Shown: positions 35,389 through 46,899 of the stretch, in pieces
Numbering within the stretch: position 1 is the first letter of the stretch
How the letters are laid out: each line of letters begins with the position of its first letter
NCBI GenBank assembly: GCA_023423695.1
Contig: JAFAFA010000027.1
Span: 62,001-126,000, forward strand
Source of the DNA: Pseudomonadota bacterium
GTDB lineage: Bacteria; Pseudomonadota; Alphaproteobacteria; Azospirillales; Azospirillaceae
DNA length: 64,000 nt
Direction: 5' to 3'
Translations under genes and position numbers: made by a program
The notes under the pieces: generated by a model
The model's input: only the letters and a program-made list of their open reading frames with translations
Told to the model about the DNA's origin: nothing
The model's database searches: none

Positions 35389-35534
35389 GGATTCTTTCCT
35401 TCCATCCGACACCCTGCGACGGCCGGATTGCCGCCCAAGGCCGGGGCCATCGGTCGTAGGACCCCGCGAGAAAACTGGAGATATGGTGTTCGACAACAGG
35501 AATGAACGAATCAAGATAGAGGCGTCGTGGATGC

Positions 35535-35570
35535 AAAAAAGGCCGGTCCCCGAATAATCGGGCCGGCCTG
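35535..35570 (-). terminator. intrinsic terminator upstream of pnp
   Basis: On the minus strand the arms AGGCCGGCCCGA and TCGGGGACCGGCCT fold into a GC-rich hairpin with a small bulge, followed by TTTTTTGC. It lies after rpsO and before pnp, so it would separate or attenuate the two. Confidence 0.8.
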
Positions 35571-35671
35571 TCCGTCACGAAACGCTCAAGATCGAGTTTC
35601 TATTGCCAATAACCAATGAGGTGTTCCGGAACGATACAGGTGGACGACGGCTTCATGCTCAGCTGGACTGG

Positions 35672-35704
35672 AGGGAAACCCCCCGGCCGGTGGCCGGCCA
35701 GGGG
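35672..35704 (-). terminator. second hairpin downstream of rpsO
   Basis: A 10-bp GC-rich stem (35695-35704 with 35680-35689) with a 5-nt loop follows rpsO on the minus strand; its tail (GTTTCCCTCC) is only weakly U-rich, so it may be a weak terminator or an mRNA-stabilising structure. Confidence 0.45.
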
Positions 35705-35736
35705 AACCCGAACCCGTCAGCGGGACGGCGCAGCCG

Positions 35737-36006
35737 TTAGCGGCGCAGGCCCAGACGCTCGATCAGAGCGGCGTAGCGCGACTGATCCTTCTTCTTCAGG
35801 TAGTCGAGCAGACGGCGGCGCTGACCGACCATCACCAGCAGACCACGGCGGGAGTGGAAGTCCTTCTTGTGGCCCTTCAGGTGCTCCGTCAGGTTGCTGA
35901 TGCGCTCCGTCAGGATCGACACCTGGACCTCGGGCGAACCGGTGTCGTTGGTGCCGCGGGAAAATTCCTTGATCAGCTCTTGCTTGCGCTCGGGCGTAAT
36001 CGACAT
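35737..36006 (-). CDS. rpsO: 30S ribosomal protein S15
   Basis: Small-subunit protein that binds the central domain of 16S rRNA early in assembly. The 89-residue sequence is typical: GTNDTGSPEVQVSILTERI, HLKGHKKDFHSRRGL and the C-terminal YLKKKDQSRYAALIERLGLR. It starts 14 bp after truB ends, on the minus strand. Normal in length and codon style. Confidence 0.98.
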   Translation of the reverse strand: MSITPERKQELIKEFSRGTNDTGSPEVQVSILTERISNLTEHLKGHKKDFHSRRGLLVMVGQRRRLLDYLKKKDQSRYAALIERLGLRR

Positions 36007-36020
36007 CGGGGTCTCCTAAA

Positions 36021-36962
36021 TCACGTGAGGTTGAGCACGCGCACCGGACGGACCTCCGCCCCCTCGACACGGGCCAACGCCACCGGCGTTCCGCCGAAAA
36101 GCGCAATGACGGTGCCATCCCCACCGTCAGCACCCTGAACCGCCATCAGCCGTTCACGATCCTGCCGGGTGAGGAGAGCCACCGTCTGGCCGTGCCTCAG
36201 TCGGTGCGCTTCCGCTTCCGTCAGGGCCAGCGCCGGGATGTCGTCCAGCGCGGTCTCGATCGGCAACAGAAGTCGTTCGACGGCCGCACCTTGCTCCATG
36301 GCGGCCAGTTCGTCCAGGGAAATCGCGCGGTCCAGCGTGAAGGAGCCGACGCGCAAACGGCGCAGAAGCCCGACATGGCCGACCGTTCCCAGCGCTTCCG
36401 ACAGGTCGCGGGCCAGCGAGCGGACATAGGTGCCCTTGCCGCAATCGACCTCGAAAACCGCATGATCGGCGTCCGGTTCCTCGACCAGTTCGAAGCGGTC
36501 GATGCGCACGGTGCGGGCGGCCAGATCGACCGCGTCGCCTTCGCGCGCGATGTCGTAGGCGCGCTCGCCATCGATCTTGATGGCGCAGAACTGCGGCGGC
36601 ACCTGCTGGATCTCGCCCAGGAAGGCGGGCAGGGCGGCGCGGATCGCCTCGGTCGTCGGCCGGTGGTCGGAGCGGTCGATCACCGCGCCCTCGCGGTCGT
36701 CGGTGGTGGTCCGCTCGCCCCAGCGAATGGAGAAGCGGTAGGTCTTGGCGCCGTCCATGGCGTAGGAGACCGTCTTGGTCGCCTCGCCCAGCGCGATCGG
36801 CAGGATGCCGGTCGCCAGCGGGTCCAGCGTGCCGCCATGCCCGGCCTTCTCGGCGTTCAGCAGGCGGCGCACCTTCGACAGCGCCTGGGTGGAGGTCATG
36901 CCCTCGGGCTTGTCCAGCACGACCCACCCATGGATCGGCGTGCCCTTGCGCTTACGAGCCAC
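36021..36962 (-). CDS. truB: tRNA pseudouridine(55) synthase
   Basis: Makes pseudouridine 55 in the T-loop of tRNAs. The GTG at 36962 gives 313 residues; its first 11 bp overlap the end of rbfA. Motifs: GWVVLDKPEGMTS, the catalytic aspartate in GHGGTLDPLATGILP, GKTYRFSIRWGERT, and the PPQFCAIKIDGERAYDIAR segment, with a PUA-like C-terminal end. The frame remains open upstream but the extra sequence is an out-of-register read of the acidic rbfA tail. Confidence 0.96.
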   Translation of the reverse strand: MARKRKGTPIHGWVVLDKPEGMTSTQALSKVRRLLNAEKAGHGGTLDPLATGILPIALGEATKTVSYAMDGAKTYRFSIRWGERTTTDDREGAVIDRSDHRPTTEAIRAALPAFLGEIQQVPPQFCAIKIDGERAYDIAREGDAVDLAARTVRIDRFELVEEPDADHAVFEVDCGKGTYVRSLARDLSEALGTVGHVGLLRRLRVGSFTLDRAISLDELAAMEQGAAVERLLLPIETALDDIPALALTEAEAHRLRHGQTVALLTRQDRERLMAVQGADGGDGTVIALFGGTPVALARVEGAEVRPVRVLNLT

Positions 36963-37584
36963 GACGGCCGCCCCGGCTCTCACCCTGGCTCTCACCCCGG
37001 CTCTCGTCGTCGCCTTCGCCCTTGTCCTCGGCCTTGTCCTCGTCGTCGAGCATGGCGCGGTCATCATCGTCGAGGTCGTCGTCCTCGTCAGACTCATCGG
37101 GGCCGAGATCGTCCTCCTCGTCCCAGGAATCGTCCTCATCCTCGTCATGGTCGTCGTCGCCATTGACGCGGCCCAGCGGATGTCCGCTCAGGTCGCGGGC
37201 AACCTCCGGGCTGTGCAGGATGCTGTCGATGCGGTGGGCATAGTCGAAGGAGGTGTCGCCTTCGAAGCTGAGCGTCGGGGCGTGGCGCAGGTTGACCATG
37301 CGCGCGACCTGTCCGCGCAGGAAGGCGGCGGCCCGCTTCAGGGCGACCTGGGCCTCCTCCATCCGCTCGCCGCCCAGCGTCGAATAGAAGACGGTGGCGT
37401 TGGACAGGTCGGGGCTGATCCGCACCTCGGTGACCGTGACGTTCAGCGAGGCCAGCTCCGGATCGTGGAAGTCCCCGCGGCGGAACAGGTCGGCGAGGGC
37501 GTGGCGTACCTCCTCGCCGACGCGCAGTTGCCGTTGGGAGGGGGGCTTGCCGGCGATGAACGCGCCGCGCTTCTTGCTGGCCAT
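36952..37584 (-). CDS. rbfA: 30S ribosome-binding factor RbfA with an extended acidic tail
   Basis: Late 30S maturation factor that binds the 16S rRNA 5' helix region. Residues ~15-125 are the KH-type RbfA domain (QLRVGEEVRHALADLFRRG, NATVFYSTLGG, APTLSFEGDTSFDYAHRID). Residues ~143-195 are almost entirely acidic, with runs such as DEDEDDSWDEEDDLGPDESD, and the end is Gly/Arg/Ser-rich. This tail makes the protein 210 residues, clearly longer than the ~120-130 of typical RbfA. The last codons overlap truB. Confidence 0.95.
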   Translation of the reverse strand: MASKKRGAFIAGKPPSQRQLRVGEEVRHALADLFRRGDFHDPELASLNVTVTEVRISPDLSNATVFYSTLGGERMEEAQVALKRAAAFLRGQVARMVNLRHAPTLSFEGDTSFDYAHRIDSILHSPEVARDLSGHPLGRVNGDDDHDEDEDDSWDEEDDLGPDESDEDDDLDDDDRAMLDDEDKAEDKGEGDDESRGESQGESRGGRRGS

Positions 37585-37726
37585 GGTACGTGTCTTTCGT
37601 CGATGTCTCTTGCCGGGCTGCGTCAGCTCACCGGCCGATCACACATATGGGCGCCGTCAGTCTCCCACCCCAACCACTTCCGCCGGGCGGAAGCAGGGCA
37701 GTGGCGAACACCCCAATATAGGAACA

Positions 37727-37750
37727 GGGCGCAGGACTGATCCCGCGCCC
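37727..37750. other. weak hairpin in the infB-rbfA gap
   Basis: GGGCGCAGG and CCCGCGCCC flank a 6-nt loop; one mismatch, no clear U-tract. It may be a processing or attenuating structure; the 235-bp gap between infB and rbfA otherwise holds nothing recognisable. Confidence 0.3.
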
Positions 37751-37819
37751 TTCAAAGCGAAGAAGGTCGCCCGATCCGCCCCGACAGGATGCCGGAAGGG
37801 ATCGGGCGTACCGAACAGG

Positions 37820-40687
<2,868 letters not shown>

Positions 40688-40708
40688 CGGTTCCCGAATG
40701 GTCAGACG

Positions 40709-41509
40709 TTACATCGCAGGCCGGCCGGCCGTATCGCCGACTCCCAAGCCCTTATCAGAATCCTGGTGCGCATCCCGGTCCCCTTGGGGACCTTTCAGGT
40801 CCAGGTGCCCCTGAGGGCCTTTCAGCCCCCTCAGGCGTGCCGCTTCGCGGACCAGCCCAGCGGCCAGCCTGCCTCGCGCCACCACGGCATGCACCGCATG
40901 ATCGCGTCCCAGCGCCGCGGCCAAGGCCGAGGACTCGAACAGATCGATCACCGGCAGCGACGGCGCGAGCGCAGTCACCTTGCCGCGTTGGTCCAGCGAG
41001 CCGTCCGCAGCTTCGACCAGCAGGGCCGGCGGGGGACCCGCACGGCCGACCTGGTTGGCCCTCAACGCCTCGCGCACCTTCTCATACCCTGCCAGAACGT
41101 GGCCGGCACGGCGGGCAAGGCCCAACGCGTGCAGACACCGCCGTTCCAGCAGCCGTTCCAGCCGCTCGGCCAGATCGGGCGGTACTTTCACCGCCCGACG
41201 GGCCGCCTTGGCGAAAACGGATTTACCCATGGCCTTCGCCAGGGCATCCCGGTCGGCCGTGACCCAAAGGCCGCGGCCGGGCAGACGTTCCTCCAGGTCG
41301 GGAACCACCTCGCCGTCGGGGCCGATCACGAAGCGGATCATGCCCTCTTTCGGCCCGACCGTGCCCGACGCGATGCAGCGGCGCAGAGGCCCCTTCTCGT
41401 CGTCGGCCGGCAGGTGTTCCATCCCGGCACCTTCGTCCTGTGCCAATTCCTGATCCGGCACCGCATCCGCGGCGGCGGTCGGTGTCCGTTCGTCGTTCCG
41501 TTCGGTCAT
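40709..41509 (-). CDS. ylxR: YlxR/DUF448 RNA-binding protein with L7Ae-like domain
   Basis: Gene of the nusA-infB operon. Residues ~43-107 form the DUF448/YlxR domain (RRCIASG, then GRGLWVTADRDALAKAMG), a small RNA-binding fold that in Firmicutes associates with RNase P. Residues ~115-220 form an L7Ae-like second domain (ALGLARRAGHVLAGYEKVREAL), the alphaproteobacterial arrangement. Near the C-terminus the segment LKGPQG occurs twice in 18 residues. The role in this organism is inferred from family and context. Confidence 0.88.
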   Translation of the reverse strand: MTERNDERTPTAAADAVPDQELAQDEGAGMEHLPADDEKGPLRRCIASGTVGPKEGMIRFVIGPDGEVVPDLEERLPGRGLWVTADRDALAKAMGKSVFAKAARRAVKVPPDLAERLERLLERRCLHALGLARRAGHVLAGYEKVREALRANQVGRAGPPPALLVEAADGSLDQRGKVTALAPSLPVIDLFESSALAAALGRDHAVHAVVARGRLAAGLVREAARLRGLKGPQGHLDLKGPQGDRDAHQDSDKGLGVGDTAGRPAM

Positions 41510-41583
41510 CCGATCGTCATCCGCTCGCGCGGTCCCGAATAATCGTTCCTGTCGGGCGCAGTTCCAACCGGCATTGCTGCCGG

Positions 41584-43143
41584 TCAGGCCTGCGCGCCCT
41601 GACCACCGGCGCTGCCATCTGCGGCAGGGGCCGCGGCGGCGCCGTCCTGTTCTTCACCCTCGAACCAGTGGGCGCGCGCGGCCATGATGATCGCGTTCGC
41701 CTCTTCCTCCGAAGGAGCATCCTTGGCGCCGTCCTTGGTCAGGATCTCGACCAGTTCGTCGCCGGCCAGATCGGCCAGATCGTCCAGCGTCTTCACGCCG
41801 TTCTCGCCCAGCTTCACCAGCTGCGTGGCGCTGAAGCCGGTCAGCTCGGCGACGATGTCCTCGACGCCCAGCTCCAGACGGCGCTCGTTCGCCTGCTCGT
41901 CCTGGACTTCCAGGAAGGCGAGGGCACGCTGCTTCAGCTCGTCGGCGACGGACTCGTCGAAGCCTTCGATCTCGGCCAGCTCCTCGGTCTCGACGAAGGC
42001 GATCTCCTCGACCGAGGTGAATCCCTCGGCGACAAGGAGATGGGCGATCACGTCGTCGACGTCCAGCGCCTGCATGAACAGGGCGGACCGGCTGTGGATT
42101 TCCTCCGACCGGCGCTCCGACTCCTCCTGCTCGGTGAGGATGTCGATGTCCCAGCCGGTCAGCATCGAGGCGAGGCGCACGTTCTGGCCGCGGCGGCCGA
42201 TGGCCAGCGACAGCTGGTCGTCGGGCACCACCACCTCGATGCGGTGATTGTCGTCGTCGAGCACGACCTTGGCGACCTCGGCCGGGGCGAGCGCGTTGAC
42301 GACGAAGGTCGCCGCCTCGCCCGACCACGGGATGATGTCGATCTTCTCGCCCTGCAGCTCGCCGACGACCGCCTGGACGCGGCTGCCGCGCATGCCGACG
42401 CAGGCGCCGACCGGGTCGATGGAGCTGTCGTTGCTGTGGACGGCGATCTTCGCACGGCTGCCCGGATCACGGGCGACCGCCCGGATCTCGATGATGCCGT
42501 CATAGATTTCCGGCACTTCCTGGGCGAACAGCTTCGCCATGAACATGGGATGCGTGCGCGACAGGAAGATCTGCGGTCCGCGCGGTTCCTCGCGGACGTC
42601 GTAGATATAGGCGCGCACACGGTCGCCGTTCTTGAAATGCTCGCGCGGCAGCAACTCGTCGCGGCGCAGGATCGCTTCGGCGCGACCCAGGTCGACGGTG
42701 ACGTTGCCGTATTCGACGCGCTTGACCAGACCGTTGACGATCTCGCCGTTGCGGTCCTTGTACTCGTTGAACTGGCGCTTGCGCTCGGCGTCGCGCACCT
42801 TCTGCACGATCACCTGCTTGGCGGTCTGGGCGGCGATGCGGCCGAAATCGATCGGCGGCAGCGGATCGACCAGGAAATCGCCGATCTTGGCGCCCGCCTT
42901 GCGGCGCTGGGCGTAGGGCAGGGTGACCTGCGTCGCCTCGTTCTCCACCGTCTCGACCACCTCCAGGTGGCGGGTCAGATGGATGTCGCCGGTCTTGCGG
43001 TCGATCCGGGCGCGGATGTCGTGCTCGTGGCCGTACTTGGAGCGGCCGGCCTTCTGAATCGCCTGCTCCATCGCCTCCAGGACTTCGTCCCGGTCGATGT
43101 TCTTTTCGCGGGCGACCGCGTCAGCGACTTGCAGCAATTCCAT
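41584..43143 (-). CDS. nusA: transcription termination/antitermination protein NusA
   Basis: RNA polymerase-binding factor controlling pausing and (anti)termination. The 519-residue protein has an N-terminal polymerase-binding domain (1-125), an S1 domain (~130-200), two KH domains (CVGMRGSRVQAVVGEL and LAIGRRGQNVRLAS mark the GXXG-type loops) and helical C-terminal repeats (e.g. LLVAEGFTSVEEIAFVET and VKLGENGVKTLDDLADLAG). It lies 129 bp after rimP and precedes ylxR; a Gly/Ala-rich end finishes the protein. Confidence 0.98.
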   Translation of the reverse strand: MELLQVADAVAREKNIDRDEVLEAMEQAIQKAGRSKYGHEHDIRARIDRKTGDIHLTRHLEVVETVENEATQVTLPYAQRRKAGAKIGDFLVDPLPPIDFGRIAAQTAKQVIVQKVRDAERKRQFNEYKDRNGEIVNGLVKRVEYGNVTVDLGRAEAILRRDELLPREHFKNGDRVRAYIYDVREEPRGPQIFLSRTHPMFMAKLFAQEVPEIYDGIIEIRAVARDPGSRAKIAVHSNDSSIDPVGACVGMRGSRVQAVVGELQGEKIDIIPWSGEAATFVVNALAPAEVAKVVLDDDNHRIEVVVPDDQLSLAIGRRGQNVRLASMLTGWDIDILTEQEESERRSEEIHSRSALFMQALDVDDVIAHLLVAEGFTSVEEIAFVETEELAEIEGFDESVADELKQRALAFLEVQDEQANERRLELGVEDIVAELTGFSATQLVKLGENGVKTLDDLADLAGDELVEILTKDGAKDAPSEEEANAIIMAARAHWFEGEEQDGAAAAPAADGSAGGQGAQA

Positions 43144-43272
43144 CCGTTACACTTCCTGGCTCGGTCTTGTGTGATGCCGGTCTTGCGTGATGTCCGGTCG
43201 GTTCGGCGGGATGTCGGTTCGGCTTTCGGGGGCAGGCATCCTGATCGGCGTGTCCTTGGCGGACCCTGACCG

Positions 43273-43773
43273 TCAGTTCTGCGGGCCCTCCTGCTGCTCC
43301 TGGCTGGCGCGGATCAACTCGTCCGTCAGCACCAGCTTGGCGCGCAGGATGTTGTCGAACTCCAGCCGGGCCGGTCCCTGTTCGGTGTCGACGCATACAA
43401 GGCCGTCCTCGACGCCCTTCAGCATGCCCTTGAAACGCTTGCGGCCGTCGATGGCCATGCGGCTCTCCAGCCGGGCTTCGAAGCCGGCGAAGCGCTCGAA
43501 ATCCTTGAGGCGGGTGAGCGGCCGGTCGATGCCGGGCGAGCTGACCTCCAGCGTGTAGGCTTCGCGGATCGGGTCTTCCACGTCCAGCAGGGCCGAGACG
43601 GAACGGCTGATGTCGGCGCAATCCTCGACGGTCATGGGCGCGCCGTCGGCGCGCTCCGCCATGATCTGGAGAATCGACCGCTGGCCGCCTGAGATCTGAA
43701 CGCGCACGACCTCATAGCCCATGGCTTCGACCGACGGCGTGATGATCTGTTCGATGCGACCTGTAGCGTCCAT
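43273..43773 (-). CDS. rimP: ribosome maturation factor RimP
   Basis: 30S assembly factor. With ATG at 43773 the product has 166 residues: an N-terminal domain with IEQIITPSVEAMGYEVVRVQ, SRSVSALLDVEDPI and LEVSSPGIDRPLTRLKDFERF, and a C-terminal Sm-like domain. AGGTGGA lies just before the ATG, a short spacing. Frame extends upstream but with no homology. First gene of the nusA-infB operon; no tRNA-Met gene precedes it, unlike in enterics. Confidence 0.95.
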   Translation of the reverse strand: MDATGRIEQIITPSVEAMGYEVVRVQISGGQRSILQIMAERADGAPMTVEDCADISRSVSALLDVEDPIREAYTLEVSSPGIDRPLTRLKDFERFAGFEARLESRMAIDGRKRFKGMLKGVEDGLVCVDTEQGPARLEFDNILRAKLVLTDELIRASQEQQEGPQN

Positions 43774-43861
43774 TCCACCTAACCCAAAGCCTGCGGCCGG
43801 GATCGAACCGGACGAGGTTTCCACAACAAGGTTCAAGAAGCGCGCGTTTCCACACGCTGAT

Positions 43862-43925
43862 AAAAAAATAAGTGGGCAAAAGCCCACCCGCAAAGCGTCT
43901 CGCCGGCCCGGTTGCCCGGGCCGCC
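43862..43925 (-). terminator. terminator(s) between trmB and rimP
   Basis: On the minus strand GTGGGC and GCCCAC enclose a TTTT loop and run into a T-tract (complement of 43862-43868). Just upstream of it on the same strand is a longer GC-rich stem (CGGCCCGG/CCGGGCCG region, 43906-43925). They would end the trmB transcript before the rimP promoter. Confidence 0.8.
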
Positions 43926-44035
43926 GATCCGTATGGGTTCTCAGAGGCTGAATATAGTCATTCCGCCCGATGCCGCAAGCCTTTTCGGGCCTGATTGGCT
44001 TTGCCGGCAGGAATCTCAAGCGGAACGGGTATGCG

Positions 44036-44758
44036 TCAGCGTCGCGGGCGGCGCACGAACCGCATGAAGACCGGCTTGCGGCCGGCGGCGATGGCCTTTT
44101 CCTCGTAGCGGGTCGCCGGCCAGTCGTCGGGCCGGACGCGCCAGTCCGACGGGCGGCGCGCCGTCCATTCGAAATCGGGATGCTTGACCGTGTGTTCAAG
44201 CATCCAGCGCACCAGACCCATGTCGTCGCTGGCCAGGCGCAGCTCCGCGCCGTCCTTCAGCACGCGGGCCAGCCGCGGCAGGTTCTCCGGCCCGATGAAG
44301 CGGCGGTCGGCATGGCGCTTCTTCGGCCAGGGATCGGCGAACAGCACGAAGGCGCGGCCGATCGAGGCGTCGGGCAGGGCGTCCAGCAGCGGCCGGGCGT
44401 CGTCGGGCTGGATGCGGACGTTGCCCAAGGTCTCGTCGTCGACCATGCCCAGCAGGCCGGCGATGCCGTTGAGGAAGGGCTCGGCACCGATGAACCCGAC
44501 ATCGGGATTGCGCCCGGCCTGCCAGGCGAGGTGATGGCCCATGCCGAACCCGACCTCCAGCCAGACCTCGCGCTTGGGCGGGTCGAACAGCCCGGCCGGA
44601 TCCAGGCTGTCGCCGGGCTTCGGCAGCGCGATCTGAAGCTGCGGCAGCAGGGTATCGATCAGTTCCGTCCGGCGCTTGCGCAACGGCCGGCCCTTGCGGC
44701 GCCCGAACAGGCGGTTGGAGCTTTCGGAAAGGGAACCGGAGGTGCTGTCGTCGGTCAT
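44036..44758 (-). CDS. trmB: tRNA (guanine(46)-N7)-methyltransferase
   Basis: SAM-dependent methylation of G46 in tRNA. The 240-residue protein shows the motif WLEVGFGMGHHLAWQA (SAM loop), IGAEPFLNGI, LFADPWPKKRHADRRFI (the catalytic D-P-W-P-K-K-R-H signature) and the C-terminal TRYEEKAIAAGRKPVFMRF. Start choice is uncertain: in-frame ATGs at 44758 and 44773 both lack a clear ribosome-binding site, and 44758 was taken. It lies after metK on the same strand with a ~108-bp gap. Confidence 0.94.
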   Translation of the reverse strand: MTDDSTSGSLSESSNRLFGRRKGRPLRKRRTELIDTLLPQLQIALPKPGDSLDPAGLFDPPKREVWLEVGFGMGHHLAWQAGRNPDVGFIGAEPFLNGIAGLLGMVDDETLGNVRIQPDDARPLLDALPDASIGRAFVLFADPWPKKRHADRRFIGPENLPRLARVLKDGAELRLASDDMGLVRWMLEHTVKHPDFEWTARRPSDWRVRPDDWPATRYEEKAIAAGRKPVFMRFVRRPRR

Positions 44759-44866
44759 GTCGGAACGCTGCATGGAAATGAGGAAAGCGCAAAAGAAAGC
44801 AGGGGCCGTTTCCAGCCCCTGCCGTCTTTTCCGCATCGGCTGCGGATACTATGCCGCGAAGGCGCC

Positions 44867-46036
<1,170 letters not shown>

Positions 46037-46086
46037 GGGAAACCTCGGCATTCGGCGGCACGCTATTTCATGAGCCGAAACGGCAG

Positions 46087-46128
46087 ACCGGTACAGCGGC
46101 CGCAGACACCGGTCCAAAACCGGTTTTG
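46087..46128. promoter_or_regulatory. phased ACCGGT repeats and palindrome upstream of metK
   Basis: ACCGGT occurs at 46087, 46108 and 46119, i.e. at intervals of 21 and 11 bp, close to two and one helical turns. The last is the centre of a perfect 14-bp palindrome CAAAACCGGTTTTG (46115-46128). It lies 50-90 bp upstream of the metK GTG, so a helix-phased operator is likely; the bound factor is unknown. Confidence 0.5.
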
Positions 46129-46274
46129 ACAAGGAATTCACCCGCGGTCAAGAAGACTACCGGCGGTAAGGGACCGGACCAATCAGCGCACACGCCACAC
46201 GAAGGGGGGAGCGCGGGCGCGCCGCACCATCCCCTTTCGGTGGGTATCGCATTCCGTGCGCCAACCGGCAGAAG

Positions 46275-46769
46275 TTATTCCGCCGCTTCCGCGACGGCAG
46301 CGCTGGCGACCGCTTTCGTCAACTCGAACAGGCGCTTGCGCACCGACGGGTCGCTGATCTTGTAATAGGCGCGGACCAGTTCCAGCGTCTCGCGCTTGGC
46401 CATCGGATCGGGCTCGTAGGCAGCGGCGGACCGCTCCTCCGAAGCACCCGACTCATCATCGTCCTCGACGCGGGCAGCGGCGGCATCGGCCGGCATGTCG
46501 TCGAAGAAGAAGGAGACCGGCACGTCGAGCACGCGGCTGAGATCGAACAGACGCGACGCACCGATGCGGTTGGCGCCGCGTTCGTACTTCTGCACCTGCT
46601 GGAAGGTCAGACCGATCGCCTCGCCCAGCTTTTCCTGGCTCATGCCGAGGAGCGTGCGGCGGAGACGGACGCGGGATCCGACATGGACATCGATGGGATT
46701 CGGCTTTCCGGTCTTCGGACGGCCGGCACCCGCACGGCGCCCGCGCGGCGCCCCAGTTTCAGTCTGCAT
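46275..46769 (-). CDS. XRE-family regulator of the PhrR/PraR type
   Basis: A 164-residue regulator. A Gly/Arg-rich start precedes a Cro/C1 HTH (~28-85: VGSRVRLRRTLLGMSQEKLG, then LTFQQVQKYERGANRIGASR), followed by an acidic linker and a C-terminal helix region (RAYYKISDPSVRKRLFELTKA). This type of protein is conserved between lnt and metK in alphaproteobacteria and includes PhrR and PraR of rhizobia, implicated in acid response, quorum sensing and biofilm. It lies ~238 bp upstream of metK. Confidence 0.9.
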   Translation of the reverse strand: MQTETGAPRGRRAGAGRPKTGKPNPIDVHVGSRVRLRRTLLGMSQEKLGEAIGLTFQQVQKYERGANRIGASRLFDLSRVLDVPVSFFFDDMPADAAAARVEDDDESGASEERSAAAYEPDPMAKRETLELVRAYYKISDPSVRKRLFELTKAVASAAVAEAAE

Positions 46770-46899
46770 CTCGTTTATCCCTGTAACGGTTGTGCAACCT
46801 AGTTACGACATATCCACGTATGCAGTCAAGCCCGCTCCGGTCAAGCCGGTTACACGAAATTGTCCCGCTTGTGGTGGGCCTATTGCCCGTAATGCTGCA

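Noticed and set aside
36017..36032. CACGTG near the truB stop as parS
   Set aside because: The flanks (AAAT and AGGTT) match the consensus poorly.
43774..44035. tRNA-Met gene in front of rimP (as in enterics)
   Set aside because: Only terminator hairpins were found; no cloverleaf can be folded.
46037..46274. SAM riboswitch upstream of metK
   Set aside because: I could not recognise conserved features of the SAM-I, SAM-II or SAM/SAH classes; a covariance search would be needed to be sure.
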